Source: Sclerotinia nivalis (Eukaryota > Ascomycota > Leotiomycetes > Helotiales > Sclerotiniaceae). Taken from it: 64,000 bases of DNA. The stretch spans positions 617,055 to 681,054 of the forward strand of contig JAPEIS010000018.1 of NCBI GenBank assembly GCA_029531795.1, in the 5' to 3' direction. The notes under the pieces were generated by a model. The model made no database searches, was not told the DNA's origin, and saw nothing but the letters and a program-made list of their open reading frames with translations. Made by a program: the position numbers and the translations under genes. Below are positions 1 to 13,195 of this stretch, in pieces (positions within the stretch are counted from its first letter, which is position 1; the number at the start of each line of letters is the position of its first letter).

Positions 1-293
1 TTTATGAATTTGTTTTAATCTATTTGTTTTGTATTGAATCTTGCTAACAAAACGATATTTGTTAAACGAATTCCGGTGTCTTTAATTTCAAATAAGATTC
101 CTAAATGATCTGATCCAAGATTAGAAAGAATTTGTCAATCAATAATATTGAAGGATATCGTTTCAGTAGTTAAAGTAAAATCAAGAATGCATGGATTTGT
201 TATATTTGTTTGATAGAAGGTATTAGTTTTTGCTTCATTAAAAAGAGTGAGGTTGTGATCTTCAAATCATTCGGTTAATTGGTTGGCATTGGG
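1..293 (-). mobile_element. LINE-B segment 4: end of ORF2 endonuclease domain
   Basis: Read on the minus strand, this stretch encodes the C-terminal part of an endonuclease/exonuclease/phosphatase (EEP) domain of a non-LTR retrotransposon. It includes the diagnostic SDH motif (LGSDHLGIL near bases 100-125). It continues, in frame, the EEP coding sequence interrupted at 14915: removing gypsy-A with one copy of its TTGGG duplication joins the two without a shift. A few in-frame stops lie at positions where Trp or Gln is expected, the usual result of RIP. The element continues past the left edge of the window, where its reverse transcriptase should lie. Confidence 0.85.
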
Positions 294-530
294 TATCACG
301 GAGGCAGCAGACAGGATAACAGAAATCACTTTTATTGATAAGATGTAGCTCGAAAAGCTACGTTTCTATAGAAGGAACGTTTCCTTTAAATACATTTGTA
401 TATGCTAGAGCTCCGAGTTCTAGCGTTTTTACAGGGTACGATCATTGAGTGTGTTCTGTTCGATGTTGGATCGGATAAATAGAGTCTACTAAAGGGACCG
501 GTTCAGTGATCTAACTTTGATTTTATAATA
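294..530 (-). repeat. 3' LTR of gypsy-A
   Basis: This 237-bp LTR aligns along its whole length with 14678-14914. On the plus strand it begins TATCAC and ends in a RIP-altered form of GTGACA. The half nearer 530 carries many C-to-T changes relative to the other LTR, while the half nearer 294 is the better preserved of the two. A purine-rich stretch on the minus strand at about 531-550 is the expected polypurine tract. Confidence 0.88.
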
Positions 531-539
531 GTATTCTTC

Positions 540-3500
540 TTTTTAAGGTCGAACTTTGTTGAGGTAGTTATGAGGATTAAATTTATCCGGATACTTCCGA
601 TGGTAATTCTGGATCAGCTTTCGAATGTTGTTTAGGTAATCAGTAGATTCTTCGATCGGCTTATTGTAGTTGATTTATCGGATAGTATATTTCAGGTGAG
701 GGTTATTGCGATTATAGTGTTCTTAATGGGAATTCAGAATTTCCTTTACTTCGAATTGTTCGATTTCTTCGATTTCAATAAAAGGAGGGGATAGATTGCA
801 TTGGTCAGGGATAGGATCGTTATGAGTGGAGTGTAGTAAGTTTATATGGAATATAGAATGATTTCTCATCGAGGTAGATAGTTCGAGTTTGTAAGTGTAT
901 GTGTTTATAGTTTGCAGGATCTGGAATGAATCTAGATTCTTCCAATCTAGTTTCTTTTGGGGTTTTAGGGTTTTAATGTTTTTGGTGTTCAATCAAATCA
1001 GATTACTAGGATTGTAATGGTGGGTAGAAGTACGGTGGATATTGGTATTCTTTGTATAATGAGTTTGGTTAATAGTCAATTCGGTTTTCAGATATTCAAT
1101 GATTAGGAACATTTTCTTGATAAACTTTTCGGCATTCCGGATACCAGGATAATTAGTAACGATGAATGGTTCAAATTCTATATACGGATGATAATCATAA
1201 TTCGCAAAGAATGGGGTTAGGTGGGAACTTTCAAATCAAACAGAATTGATTGAAAATTCAGCAATCGATAATCATTCGAATTAATCATCCTATAGGTATG
1301 AGATATATGATCGGAGATATTGTTCGAGTATAGCGTTTGTTCTTTCAGTTTGCCCATTGGTTTCCGGATGGTAGGTTGTCGATAGTTTCGATGTTGTATT
1401 CAGGCGTTTACAGATATATTTCCAGAAATCAGATATGAATTGAATACTATAATCGGATATAATTGTCGATGGTAGATTATATAGTTTCCAGATATATTTT
1501 AGAAACAAATGGACTATTTTTTCGGAATTACAAGTATTGTAATAAGGTAGGAAATGCTTCATTTTAGTTAATTGGTCGATTATTACGAATATCATATTGT
1601 AATCAAAACTTTTTGGGAGATATATTATGAAATCGATCGATATATTTCTTTATATTTGTTGAAGGATCGGGAATGGATGGAGGATATTTTTTTGTTTTTT
1701 ATGGTTCGGTGTTATTTGGTGGTAGTTATGATAATTATGTATCCAATGGTTGATGTAGTTATAATATCTAGGTCAATAGTAGTTTCGGGATAGGAGCTCG
1801 AAGGTGCGAATATGGTGTAGGTGATCTGTAGCAAAGGAATCGTGGATTAGGCGAAGCAGTTCAGTTTTTAGGTTATTGTGGTTAGAAACGAAAAGCTTTT
1901 TGTGATAATATAGTAGATTATTATTCTTAATGTATTCGGATAGAATAATACGGGGATGTTTGGATATTTTCTTTACTAAGGTTTTTAGAATAGATGTAGG
2001 TATAGGGTTGGATATATATGCTTTAGTAAATAAAGTTTTCAGTTTTTTCGGTGGTTCGAATAACAGATCGGGGATTACAATGGGTGTTGGGGGTTGATCA
2101 AATGGAGTAATAGAAATGGGTAGTGGTTCAGGGATCGGTAGAGTTTTGGGGATAAGTAGAGTGTTAGGAGTGGATAGGGAGTTAAGGATGGATAGGATAG
2201 ATTTGGAAATTGGATGAACTAAATTAAATTCTTTCAATGATTGATGGGATTGATTATGGGTAGTAATTGTAAAACGAACTTTTTTCTTTGAGGAATCTAT
2301 TGGATCAAACAAAATAAGTATAGGTGAGATAGGTGTGGAAATAGAAATGGATGTAGGGAATAGAACGGGATCAAGGTTTTTTGATTTCAAAATTGTTTGG
2401 TTTTGGTGTAAAAAGTATTCATTTTTTTTTTTAAATAGATTCTTTAATCTTTTGGTTAAAGTATTAGGTTTAGCTTTTTGTTTATTTAATCGATAGATAA
2501 TCTTGAAATTGAATCGAGACAGAAATTCAGATCAATGGGTTTGATGGTGGTTCAATAATTTGGTAGTTGTAAAATACTTCAAATTCTTGTGATCTGTGAT
2601 TATCTAAATCGGAGACGGTATTTTTTTTAGTTCTGGACGCTATTCTTCGAAGCATCGAATAATGGCTAGTAATTCTTTGTTGTAAATCTTGTAATTATAT
2701 TCAATGATCGAATGCTTTTTTGAGAAATATGTAATAGGTTTCAGAATTCCTATATTGTTGTATTGGGATAGTATTCTAGTAGATATGAAATCGGATGTGT
2801 TGGTTTCTATGATTATATCTTTTTCCTAATCGAAAGTAATTAGGATTGATGTTTTAATAAATACTATCTTTAGAGCAGAAAAAGCTTTTGTATAAGTAGG
2901 ATTTCAAACAAACGGAATATTCTTTTGGGTTAGATTAATCAATAGGTGTATAATAAACAAAAAACTACGAATAAATCGTCGATAGAAATTACCAAATCTG
3001 ATAAATGCTTGTATATCTGTTAGATGGATTAGAATCTTTTATTTAATGATCGTTTTGATCTTTGTGGGGTCTATTTGGATATCTTTTTGGTTTACAATAA
3101 AACCTAGGAATTTGGTTTTAGGTTTTAAGAAGTTGTATTTCTTTAGATTTGTATATAGATCAGCCTTTTTTAGGGTTTCTAAAACCTTTTGAATATAAGC
3201 GATATACTTAAAACGGGTTTTATTGTAGATTAGAATACCATTTAGGTAAGTAGTACAGAATATATCTAGGTATTTTTGTAGGGTATCGTTAATAAAATGC
3301 TGGAACGTAGTGGATGCGTCATCAATCCAAAGGGTATGATTAGGGTTTCAAACAGATCGAAACGGGTATAGAAAGTAATTAGATGTTTTTGTCTTTTTTT
3401 AATCCTTATATTGTTGAATGTAGAGATGATATTGATCTTTGTAAAGAACTTTATTTCTTTTAAATTGTTTAAGGATTCTTTGGTAAGTGGTAATGGGTAG

Positions 3501-4450
3501 TGATTTTTCGTTGATAGGTTATTCAGAATTTGATAATCGATATAGAATCGTAATCCTTTATTGGGTTTTTTAACGAACAGAATAGACGAAGCCGAAACAA
3601 ACGAATTCGGATGGATGAATTTTTTTTGAAGGTTCTCGGATAGTTAGTCTTTCAAAGCAGTAAGCTTGTTTCGGGATATGGAATAGAGAGCTTCAAATGG
3701 TAGTTTGGTTTTTTTCTTCAGATGGATATCGTGGTCATATGATCGATGTGGGGGTAGTTTGTCGACGTTTCGTGGGGAGAATACATCGATCCAGGATCGG
3801 AATTCCTTAGGTAGGTTAGATAGAACAAGGTCTTTTCTCTGAGACAGGATATCGTTAATCAGGTTTATAGTAATCTGGAATATCTTATAGTTGTGGTGAG
3901 TGTATGTTGTGTAGATTCTTATTGATACAGATACGATATCCTTGTTTTGAAGGGCATCCGGGCGGAAAGGTAGGTATATCGGGCGGGTTTTCTTTGGGAT
4001 GTTTTGTAATGTTTTTATACAAAATAATTGTAATGGTATATTATAGAATTTTCGATAGAATTCGTTATCGAATCGGAATATATTAAATATGAATTCGATA
4101 TAGGGATTGTATTTTTTTTAGCTATACTAATTCCAGGATAATCGGATAATAAATTAATTCAATGATATAGATTTTTGATTTTTTTTTGTAGTGATTGTTG
4201 ATTTGCAGATCGGTTAGAATATAACGATCTATTCGATTTTCAAGTAGTATTTTCCTATCGAATCTAATGATTTCGAATAGGATAGATAATTTGTATATTG
4301 GGAGTTTAGTAGTTTCAATTCAATTTCGATTTGCAAAAGTATATCCTTTGCATTTGTTATCTATTATAGTGTAAATAGGATAGGATCGATTAGATATCGG
4401 TAGAATAGTAATAGGTAATATCATTAAATTTGTTCGATTGTTTGTTTCTT
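540..4450 (-). pseudogene. Gypsy-A pol remnant (PR-RT-RH-IN-chromodomain)
   Basis: This is a degenerate pol gene read leftward. A protease remnant with a GYTFA segment lies near 4320-4360. The reverse transcriptase follows at about 3000-3760, and its YLDD box survives as YLNG near 3235-3260. RNase H remnants lie at 2400-2900. The integrase starts with a HHCC-like segment (1773-1880), and its DDE core is at 1290-1595, where I see FVIIDQLTKMKHF, IISDYSIQF and TYHPETNGQTER. The integrase C-terminal module (KKLDWKNL, FHINLLH) is at 723-992, with a chromodomain-like remnant below 720. Numerous stops and at least one shift make it non-coding. The segment order matches gypsy-C closely. Confidence 0.82.
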
Positions 4451-4522
4451 CAGCAAGAGATAAACTTCGAATTGCAATAATGGATAAGTGTAATATATAT
4501 AGAGCTTTCGTTTGATAACGAT

Positions 4523-5777
4523 TTATATTAAGCGGGCTCCATTTTCCGAACTTGGGGAATCGGGAAGAGATAAACTATATAATGACATCATATATAGTTG
4601 AATCTGGATGGAGAATGGAATAAAGAATGGTAGGGCAAAACTGATAAAGTTAGTTTTAGCTTGCACAAAACGATTATCTAGGAACAGGCAGTCTTTCATA
4701 CGATAATCGGCAGATTCACAATGGAAGTATTCCCTTCGTTTGTATCTATTAGTATGTCTTTGGGAATTGAGATTCATTGAATCTTTAGTAGGTATAATCG
4801 TAACGGAAGTAGCAAATCGGATAGTAGGATTCGGGGACGGAGTGAAGGTATGGTTAACAGGATTCAGGTTTTGAGTAATAGTGCAGGGTAGTGGGACGAT
4901 TGGGCTATGATCAAAGCCGGTCGGTTCTATTAGATACAAATAACGATTCTCCAATATTTGCACGAAAACGGCGAATACGTTGGCACTATCCGTAAAGGAC
5001 TTGACAATAACAATTTAATTCTTTAGTTCATTCGATAGGGTTTGTTCTAATAAGATAATCAGAATACTATTATCGTCGGCCATCCCGGTTTTCAATGTTA
5101 ATCTTTAAAACTCAATATAGAAGATATAGAACAATTGATTCCTCTATTTTAGATTGATCAAGAGTTTCCGGGTTTCGATTTATTTATTCTAGTTTCTATA
5201 AACTCTTTCCAGTATTTACAATAGATCTTCATAATCGACAAGTTTAATAAATTGTCCTTTGATATTATACAATCGAATTTGTGTAGCAGCAGATCTAGTT
5301 TATCTTTTAGTTATATAAATCAAACAGGAATGCAAGGAAATAAAGCGATCGGAATTGGTATACATTTTATTCTATATTTGATCAACAAATCGATCAAGAT
5401 CAATTTTTGTTCTATCAAACAATACAGGATCAGATATCTTCTTACTCAATTGAAGTTTCGACAAAACAGGAGCAACAGCTAGAATTATAACAAAAATCAG
5501 AAACGAAAAATCAATCTAATCGATAAAAATTAAAACAGACAGGGCAACAAGGATAGGATGGAATTAAATCAAATAGATAATCAACCTATCGTTTTCCTCT
5601 CTCTATCATATAAATATAGTTTTCTCAACTTGTAAATCGAAAATAAGCTTTTAAACTGCGGATTGCAGATCGATCATTTCTGTTTCTATTTTTATACTGA
5701 ATTCGTAAAGAAAGATAAAGTAACAATACCAGATTGTGGTATTACTGGTTACAACAATAGCGAATTCTTCAGGGGAG
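4523..5777 (-). pseudogene. Gypsy-A gag remnant
   Basis: The minus strand encodes a gag homologous to that of gypsy-C at 15500-16789. It includes the C-terminal linker and a decayed zinc knuckle (CESADYRMKDC, where gypsy-C has a CCHC knuckle). The coding sequence is cut at 5777 by LTR-D and resumes at 14605-14677, where the first codons of gag precede the 5' LTR. In that short piece the start codon corresponding to base 15500 of gypsy-C reads ATA instead of ATG. The gene is therefore dead through both stops and loss of its start. Confidence 0.78.
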
Positions 5778-6012
5778 TGTTACGCCGCTACAATCCTTTA
5801 TCACTAAGAAGTGATCAAGGGACTTATAGAAAGGCCGTGGTGATTTCTACTAAAGATCAAACAGGGGCTTGGTGAGAATGAAGATATAACGATTGTATTG
5901 TATGGTAACTATAGTGTTTAAACTAATGATTGTTCTTGAGCACGAAGCTCTACAAATAAAGGAATCCATCCTGCTTATATAGACCTTCGTACTTGGGAGC
6001 CCTAGGAGCCCT

Positions 6013-6110
6013 AGGAGCCCTCGAAGCTCCAATGCTTCAGGAGCGTCGGGAGCCTTCGAAGCTCCAATGCTCCAGGAGCGTTGGGAGCCTTCGAAGCTTC
6101 AATACTCCAT
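6013..6110 (+). repeat. 35-bp tandem repeat inside LTR-D, about 2.8 copies
   Basis: Units start near 6013, 6048 and 6083. Each contains GAGCC, TTCGAAGCTCCAATGC and CAGGAGCG. The unit is GC-rich and contains the self-complementary TTCGAA. It lies within LTR-D and is probably part of its U3 region. Confidence 0.8.
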
Positions 6111-6163
6111 CACATGATCTGATACTAATATAATCTGTGCTTGTTTGTTCCTACAACCACCCT

Positions 6164-7316
6164 CCCCCTCCGAATCCGAACCAAAAACATCCTAGCTAAA
6201 GCTGGTATCAGAACTGCCGAATCAAGGTTTTCAAGAATTATCCTAGCTCTTCCAAAAGCTGAATATATCAATCCAATTGCTCTTCCCCCTTGGAGGAACA
6301 AAGAACCGCGTATTATCACAGAAACCCGGATCGGTGGCCCTCTCGGTCGTTCGAAGGAACGAGCAGCTAAGGATTTCGAAAGGTTTATATCTACGATTCC
6401 AAAAAGTGATTTGCAAGTCTTCTCCGATGGTTCGAAAAGCGAAGCTCTGGATGGTGCTACAGGAGGTGGATCAGTGATTTATCAATACAATCTGCAAGTG
6501 GATCGATAGGCTTTCTCACTAGGCTGTAATGCTGAAGTCTTCGATGCCGAAGCAGCTGCAGCTTTGAAAGGTGCTCAAGCAGCAATACAGCTACCCTCAG
6601 CTAGGTTCGCTACAGACCTCTGGGTTTTCTTGGATAACCTAGAGGTTGCTATGCGATTAGGCTCTCATTCCACTGGATCCTCTCAATCTGTATTTGAAGA
6701 ATTCTGCGAACTAGCTACAGCTTGGCCTCTCAGGCCCCGCTTGCCACATACCCGCCCTGGTTCAATTCGAATCCGATGGGTTCCTGGGCATCTAAATATC
6801 CCCGGAAATGAAGCAGCGGACAAAGCAGCTAAAGAGGGAGCAGCACTTCCATCCCCACCTGATCCTATTTGCACTTTTGCCTCTTTGAAAAGGATCGCTA
6901 AATCGAATGCTAAATTAGCAAGATCAAAGCTATGGACAATCACAGCACTATTAAGCTATAATGATCTTTTTATAATTTACAATAACAAATCGATTATGTT
7001 TTCTTTTGATCGAATGATACTAGGATATATCCTAGCAGCCAGATCTCAACACGGCGATTTCGCAGCGTATCACGATCGCTTCAATCACGAAGATGCTTAT
7101 ATGCTATGCTTATGTGGGAAAAGAAAATCCCCTCTTCATTTTTACTTTTGTAAAATTGGAAATGCTCAAAAAACCCTTTCAAAGTTACCACCATCTGAAG
7201 CCATCCCCTATCTTTTGGGAAGTATGGAAGGAACAGCGAAACTAGCAGTTTGGCTCAAATCTACAAGGTTCTATCAGGATATATGTCCTCGATTCCCTAT
7301 ACAATTTATTGATTGA
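6164..7316 (+). pseudogene. LINE-E1 ORF2 C-terminal fragment with RNase H domain
   Basis: The fragment starts inside ORF2, downstream of the reverse transcriptase. It contains a type I RNase H domain with FSDGSKSE near 6420-6450, FLDNLE near 6628, and WVPGHLNIPGNEAADKAA near 6777-6835. A C-terminal Cys/His cluster (CLCGKRKSPLHFYFC, about 7105-7150) is typical of Tad1-clade ORF2. One stop (TAG at about 6507-6509, where Gln is likely) interrupts the frame, and the rest is open to TGA at 7314-7316. With no start, endonuclease or reverse transcriptase, it is not functional. Confidence 0.83.
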
Positions 7317-7750
7317 AGGATTGTTTTGATTTTTATTTTTATTTTTATTTTATGTTATTTTTTTTGGATTTTCTTTGTATAAGGCGTTGGGTTTTGGTTC
7401 GGAAAGATTGAGTTTGTATAAACTTTAAAAAAAAAAAAAAAATCTTTATATTAACAAAACCATATTAAAAAGCTCGATTGCGATGATGAAGGAGAGGAGA
7501 TCAGGAATCGAGGGATCTAACTGTATTGTGGAGGACAGCTGAAATATCTACCCAAGGGATTAACTCAATACGCAACGGCAATCATGTAAACCCTGCTGAA
7601 GCATTTAGCATATATAATACTAGTAAATTTAGATTAGCTAGTTAGAAACCCAGGGGCCTTCCTCCCCTGGCGTCCTTTGTCCCAATTGGGAATTTGAGGC
7701 CTGTGCTTCGCACAGAGCCTCGGACGAAAAATATCACACACACACACACA
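6164..7750 (+). mobile_element. LINE-E1: 5'-truncated Tad1-like LINE
   Basis: This is a 1.59-kb fragment carrying the 3' part of ORF2 and the 3' UTR. It is flanked by the exact 13-bp duplication CTACAACCACCCT at 6151-6163 and 7751-7763. The 5' truncation, long duplication and simple-sequence 3' end (CA repeat at 7736-7750) are the marks of target-primed reverse transcription. It aligns over its whole length with the 3' end of LINE-E2 (about 12047-13634). It is far less mutated: most differences are G in E1 and A in E2. A run of 16 A at 7427-7442 lies about 300 bp before the true 3' end and is shared with E2. Confidence 0.88.
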
Positions 7751-7924
7751 CTACAACCACCCTATTCTCGACTCCCGAATGAACATTTTCGAAGAATTGA
7801 ATTTTTCGAAAAACGCGTTTATTATTGCGTTTTATTGATCAATCGATCGTTCTTATCATCTATAGGATTTAAAAACGAAACTTTTCAGCCCCGGCAGGTG
7901 CTGTACGGACGCGTTTCCGCCACC

Positions 7925-9283
7925 ATGCCTTCCGCCCCCTCGACCCCCTCTTTCTTCCAAGCCCTCATTAATACAGTTAATACTGCTACTAATAGAGCAA
8001 ATGAAGGTCAACAGATTTTTAGCCCCATCGCTTCGCTATGGGACGACTATCTCAATACCGAAGCAGTTCGGGCTCTTCCTGTTCGATTTCGAAAACCCTT
8101 GATTGCGTTATGTACTGATATCTCTCTTACAGCAAACAAGCACTTCGATGTGTTTATCAATGGATCTTATCCTTTTCGATCTACCAAACCTTCTACCAAA
8201 ATTTCTGTCAATCCCTTTGGCCCTGATGTACAAACCTTTCAACCAGTACTCGTGTCTAAAACCGCTAAACCTATAAAAGCCCCTGCTATAGTCCAATATT
8301 TCAAGGATTCCATCTATGCTCAAAAGGCTGCGACTCCTTTACCACCAATTATACAATCTACAAACCCAAAAACTGGGAACCGAACCGGATCTCAACCCAA
8401 AACTCAATCTCAAATCTCACACAAAACTGATATTCGCCTTTTTGTTCGAATTGGATTCGACTATCCAGTTCGAAAAGCCGGTTCCTTTGTTGTACTTAGT
8501 GTATTGAAAGGACAATTAGGAAACGATGCTAAACTTTTGAAAGAAGTTTAAGCAATAAATACTGGGTTTGCACTATGTACAAACTCTCTAGCGAACTTAA
8601 CAGTTTTAGAAAACCTTTCAAATATAATCGAAAAAGTATTCGAAACCTGCAAAATCGAACGACAACAATTATGGATTATCTATCGATTGAATTACATTCC
8701 ACGAATTGTTACAACTCTGGGAGACTCACAACAATTGATCATCATCCCAATCGAATCGGAAACTATACTCGATGTTATCATCGATAATACAGGATAACAA
8801 GCGATTCAAACAATTGAATCTATACAAAGCAAAAAATCCGGATTGTATAATTCTATTTAGTTCTTGAGTTTTCCAGTTTTGCAACATATAGTCCTTTTCA
8901 AGAACTTTCGGATTCTAGGAATTACAATTAACATTTCCCAAATCGTTTTCAAACCCAAGATAATCCAATGTATTCGATACTTTCAATGGTACAATACTCG
9001 AGCTTGCTTTTGTCCAGAAAGATGCCGAATCTGTAGCACAACCGAATATACAGAAAAGAATCATTCAATCTGATGCAATACAATCTATGTTTACCCAGCA
9101 AGATGCCTACATTGTGGAGGCCTTTATCCTACAAACGATCTACATTGCCTTCTTTGTCTTACTCACAAAAGCCCCAAAAGCAAATCGGAAAAACAAGCTA
9201 TTCAGAAAACCTCAAAAGAAACTAGGGTTAGAACTTGTACTAATACAAAATGCTTTCGAACCCCAAAAGCCGATTTCTCTATG
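7925..9283 (+). pseudogene. LINE-E2 ORF1 (gag-like, zinc knuckles)
   Basis: Translation most likely starts at ATG 7925, in a good context (GCCACCATGC), although the frame is open from 7694. The first 208 codons are open to TAA at 8549. The same or neighbouring frames continue with recognisable ORF1 sequence (TNSLANLTVLENL) through several stops to about 9283. Cysteine clusters near 9003-9075 (CFCPERCRIC) and 9100-9170 (CLHCGG, HCLLC) are the expected RNA-binding knuckles. The product would be the nucleic-acid-binding ORF1p of the LINE ribonucleoprotein. Premature stops make this copy defective. Confidence 0.78.
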
Positions 9284-9440
9284 AAAGAACCTATTGTTCC
9301 TTCAACTCCAATCCGAACTTCTTCGATATTATCTTCATTGATACTATTCCCTTTTAATCTTTCTAATCGTTTTATAACATTAGAAGCTCTTTCTTTTTCA
9401 ATTCCTTTTAATATATAATCCTAGATTATCTTCTAAACCA

Positions 9441-12400
9441 TTGACCATTTTACAAACTAATATAGCTAAAAACACTACTTCACACGAATTAGCACTTTCC
9501 TTAGCCAATGAGTCTTATATTGATATAATTCTAATTCAAGAACCTTATACATTCTCAAATATCTCACATCGAATCACTAAATCCCATCCTACTTATGAAA
9601 CTTTCACACCACTCGACAACTGAGAAACCCAGCCTCGTATGATATCTTATACCCGGAAAAATGCAGGCATTCGAGCTAATCAGCTCCGGCCTATATCCTC
9701 CCGGGATTTATTATTTTTACAAATTCAATCTTTAACTGGTTCTATTCTTACAATCATTAATATTTATAATGCTCCTAGAGGTTGTACAAATGAAAACCAA
9801 ACAATACAAACTCTCTTTGATTTACCTTCGAATATTTTAAATTCTACACTTCTTACAAGGGATCTAAATCTTCATCATTCGAGATGAAATCCCTTTTGTT
9901 CTTCACATTCAAATTCTGCAGAATCTTTTACAATCTGGTTAGATACAAATTCTTTCAATTTTCTTTCTACAATCGATGAACCTACCCACAATTTGGGCAA
10001 CGTTCTCGATTTAGTTTTTCTTTCAGAATCATATACAGTCAATACAACTTCTGCATCGCATTTGAATACAACTTCCGATCATCGATCCTTATTGACAACT
10101 TTGAATTGGAATACAAGGTTTCAGGATCCGATTCAAAGATTCCGAATCAATACATTAAACGAAAAACTCTTCTCTATTTTATTAACAGAGAATCTATTGA
10201 ATCTAAATCTACTAACTCTGAACACAACCACAGATCTTGATAAATTAGCTTTAGATATCACTCAAGCTCTACAATCAGCATACACAGGATCAGTTCAAAG
10301 ATCACTCGGCCGAAATACAGGTCAACCATAATGAAACAAAACCTGCCGGACAGCTGTTCAAGAAAACCGAATGAACAACTTTTCAGAATCAAAACAAAAT
10401 CTTCGAAAGGTTATCAAAAAAGCGAAAAAGGAATTCTGGCTTTTTAAGTTTGATTCAATCAAGGAAATAAAAGATATCTTTAAAATAACAAAATGGTATC
10501 AATCAGCTAGAACATATCGAACTCCTCCTTTAGTAAATCCTTTAAATCATTCTCTTGCTACAACAATTCAAATTAAAAAAGATCTACTCATCAATAATCT
10601 ACTAACCAATACAGCTAAAGTTAACAATATCCCATTTGATTCGCTTTCAACTTCTATTCGTTCAATTGCCTTTCCTGCTATCACAATTCAGGATATTCAA
10701 ACTGTTATCCTTCGTACAGATAATATAACTCCAGGAATAAACGAGATCCCTACCAAGATCCTACAATTAGCATAGCCACTAATCGAACCATATATCTTAC
10801 AACTCTTTCAAAAATACCTCGAAATAGATCACCATCCTAAATACTTCCGATCAGCGATTATAGCCATTGTTCCGAAACCGAATAAATCAGATCGCACAAA
10901 TCCTAGATTTTATAGACCAATAACCCTGCTCTCAATATTAGGAAAAGATCTCGAACATTTGATTGCAAAAAAGATATCCTAGATTGCTATAACCCTCAAA
11001 GTACTAGCCAAACAACAATTCGGAGCACTTCCCCTGCGTTCATCAGTCGATCTCACAACTTGCCTTACACATGATATAGAAATAGCTTTGAATTCAGGTT
11101 CTAAAGCTACTTTATTAACTATAGATATCAAAAGTGCTTTTGATACTGTTCTCCCAGAACGTTTAGTTTGTCGATTTAGAGAACAAGGATGGTTTGATAA
11201 TCTAATTCGATGGATTCAATCGTTCTCTACAAATCGATCAATTCGTATTCGGCTTGATAGCGAAACAGGGCCCAATACTAGTATTGGATGTGGTTTGCCA
11301 CAAAGCTCTCCAATTTCGCCTATCCTTTTCATGCTTTATATAGCTCCTTTGTTTTGGTTAGACAATCCTATTCGAAGATTTGAATATACAGACGATATTG
11401 CATTAGTAGCTTTTTCTTCAAGTTTACAATCTAATTGTAATCAATTACAATCTGAAATGCTAAAGGTTCTGAATTAGGGCAAATCTGAAGGAATCACTTT
11501 CAACCCTAAGAAATCTGAACTGATTCACTTCTTCAAAGGCTCCAAGAAAGGTATCGAAAGTTTTATTATTCATACAGAAAATCTTTCAATAATAGAGAAA
11601 CCAGACCCATTGAGATAATTGAAGGTTTACTTCGATAAAGAACTAAATTTCAAACCTCATGTCCAGGTCCTTTCAACTAAGGCTCTCACAATTGCAAATG
11701 CAGTACATTCGCTTGGAAGAACAACCCAAAGCATCCCATCAATTTTGCTTCAAAGAACGATTACAGTCTGTATTCTGAAGAAATGCTACTTTGCAGCCGA
11801 AACCTGGTGGCCTGGTCGAACTAGGAAACGAGGCCTAAACTTCACAATCTCGAATCAAGTGGATGGACATTTGAAGCTTTTGAATAAGATTGTATTAACT
11901 AGCGCTCGAGCAATCCTTTCTGTATTCTGTACAACTAATACTGCTGCTTTATATAAGGAATCAAATCTGATGCTTCCTGAGATTGAGCTAAATTTGATAT
12001 CCCAGAGCTTCGCTGCCCGAACGGTTCGGCTAGATCCTAAACATCCCCTTCGAATTCGAACCAAAAATATTCTAGCTAAAGTTGGGGTTAGAACTGCTGA
12101 ATCAAGGTTCTCAAGAATTATCCTAGCTCTTCCAAAAGCTGAATATATCAATCCAATTGCTCTTCCCCCTTGGAGGAACAAAGAACCACATATTATCACA
12201 GAAACCCGGATCGGTAACCCTCTCGATCGTTCAAAGGAACGAACAGCTAAGGATTTCGAAAGATTTATATCTACGATTCCAAAAAGTGATTTACAAGTCT
12301 TCTCCGATAATTCGAAAAGCGAAACTCTGGATAATACTACAGGAGATGGATCAATGATTTATCAATACAATCTGCAAATGAATCGATAGGCTTTCTCACT

Positions 12401-13195
12401 AGACTGTAATACTGAAGTCTTCGATGCTGAAGCAGCTGCAGCTTTGAAAGATGCTCAAACAGCAATACAGCTACCCTTAGCTAGGTTCGCTACAGACCTC
12501 TGGGTTTTCTTGGATAACCTAGAGGTTGCTATACGATTAAACTCTCATTCCACTGGATCCTTTCAATCTGTATTTGAAGAATTCTGCGAACTAGCTACAG
12601 CTTAGCCTCTCAGACCCCGCTTGCCACATACTCGCCCTAGCTCAATTCGAATTCGATAGGTTCCTGGGCACCTAGATATCCCCGGAAACGAAACAGCGGA
12701 TAAAGCAGCTAAAAAGGGAGCAACACTCCCATCCCCATCTGATCCTATCTGCACTCTCGCCTCCTTGAAAAGAATCACTAAAACAAATACCAAATCAGCA
12801 AGAGCTAAATTATAAACAACCATAACACCACAAAGCTACAATGATCTTTTTATAACTTATAACAACAAATCGATTATACTTTCTTTTAATCGAACGATAC
12901 TAGAATATATCCTAGCAACCAGATCTCAACACAGCGATTTCGCAGCGTATCACAATCGCTTCAATCACGAAAATACTTATATACTATACTCATATAGGAA
13001 AAGAAAATCCTCTTTTCATTTTTACTTTTGTAAAATTGGAAATACTCAAAAAACCCTTTCAAAGTTACTACCATCTAAAACCATCCCCTATCTTTTGGAA
13101 AGCATAAAAGAAACAACGAAACTAACAATTTGATTCAAATCTACAAAGTTCTATCAAAATATATATCCTCGATTCCCTATACAACTTATTGATTG
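9441..13195 (+). pseudogene. LINE-E2 ORF2 (endonuclease, reverse transcriptase, RNase H)
   Basis: The EEP endonuclease starts near 9441 (LQTNIAKN, then IILIQEPY near 9525) and ends in TSDHRSLL near 10072-10100. The reverse transcriptase includes FYRPITLLS near 10910, IDIKSAFD near 11112, GLPQSSPISPILF near 11290 and the catalytic YTDD near 11387 (usual YADD). RNase H follows (FSDNSKSE near 12300, where E1 has FSDGSKSE). At least ten nonsense codons, mostly at Trp or Gln positions, divide the frame. ORF2p would nick the target and copy the RNA. This copy cannot do so, though relatives might have mobilised E1 or F. Confidence 0.82.
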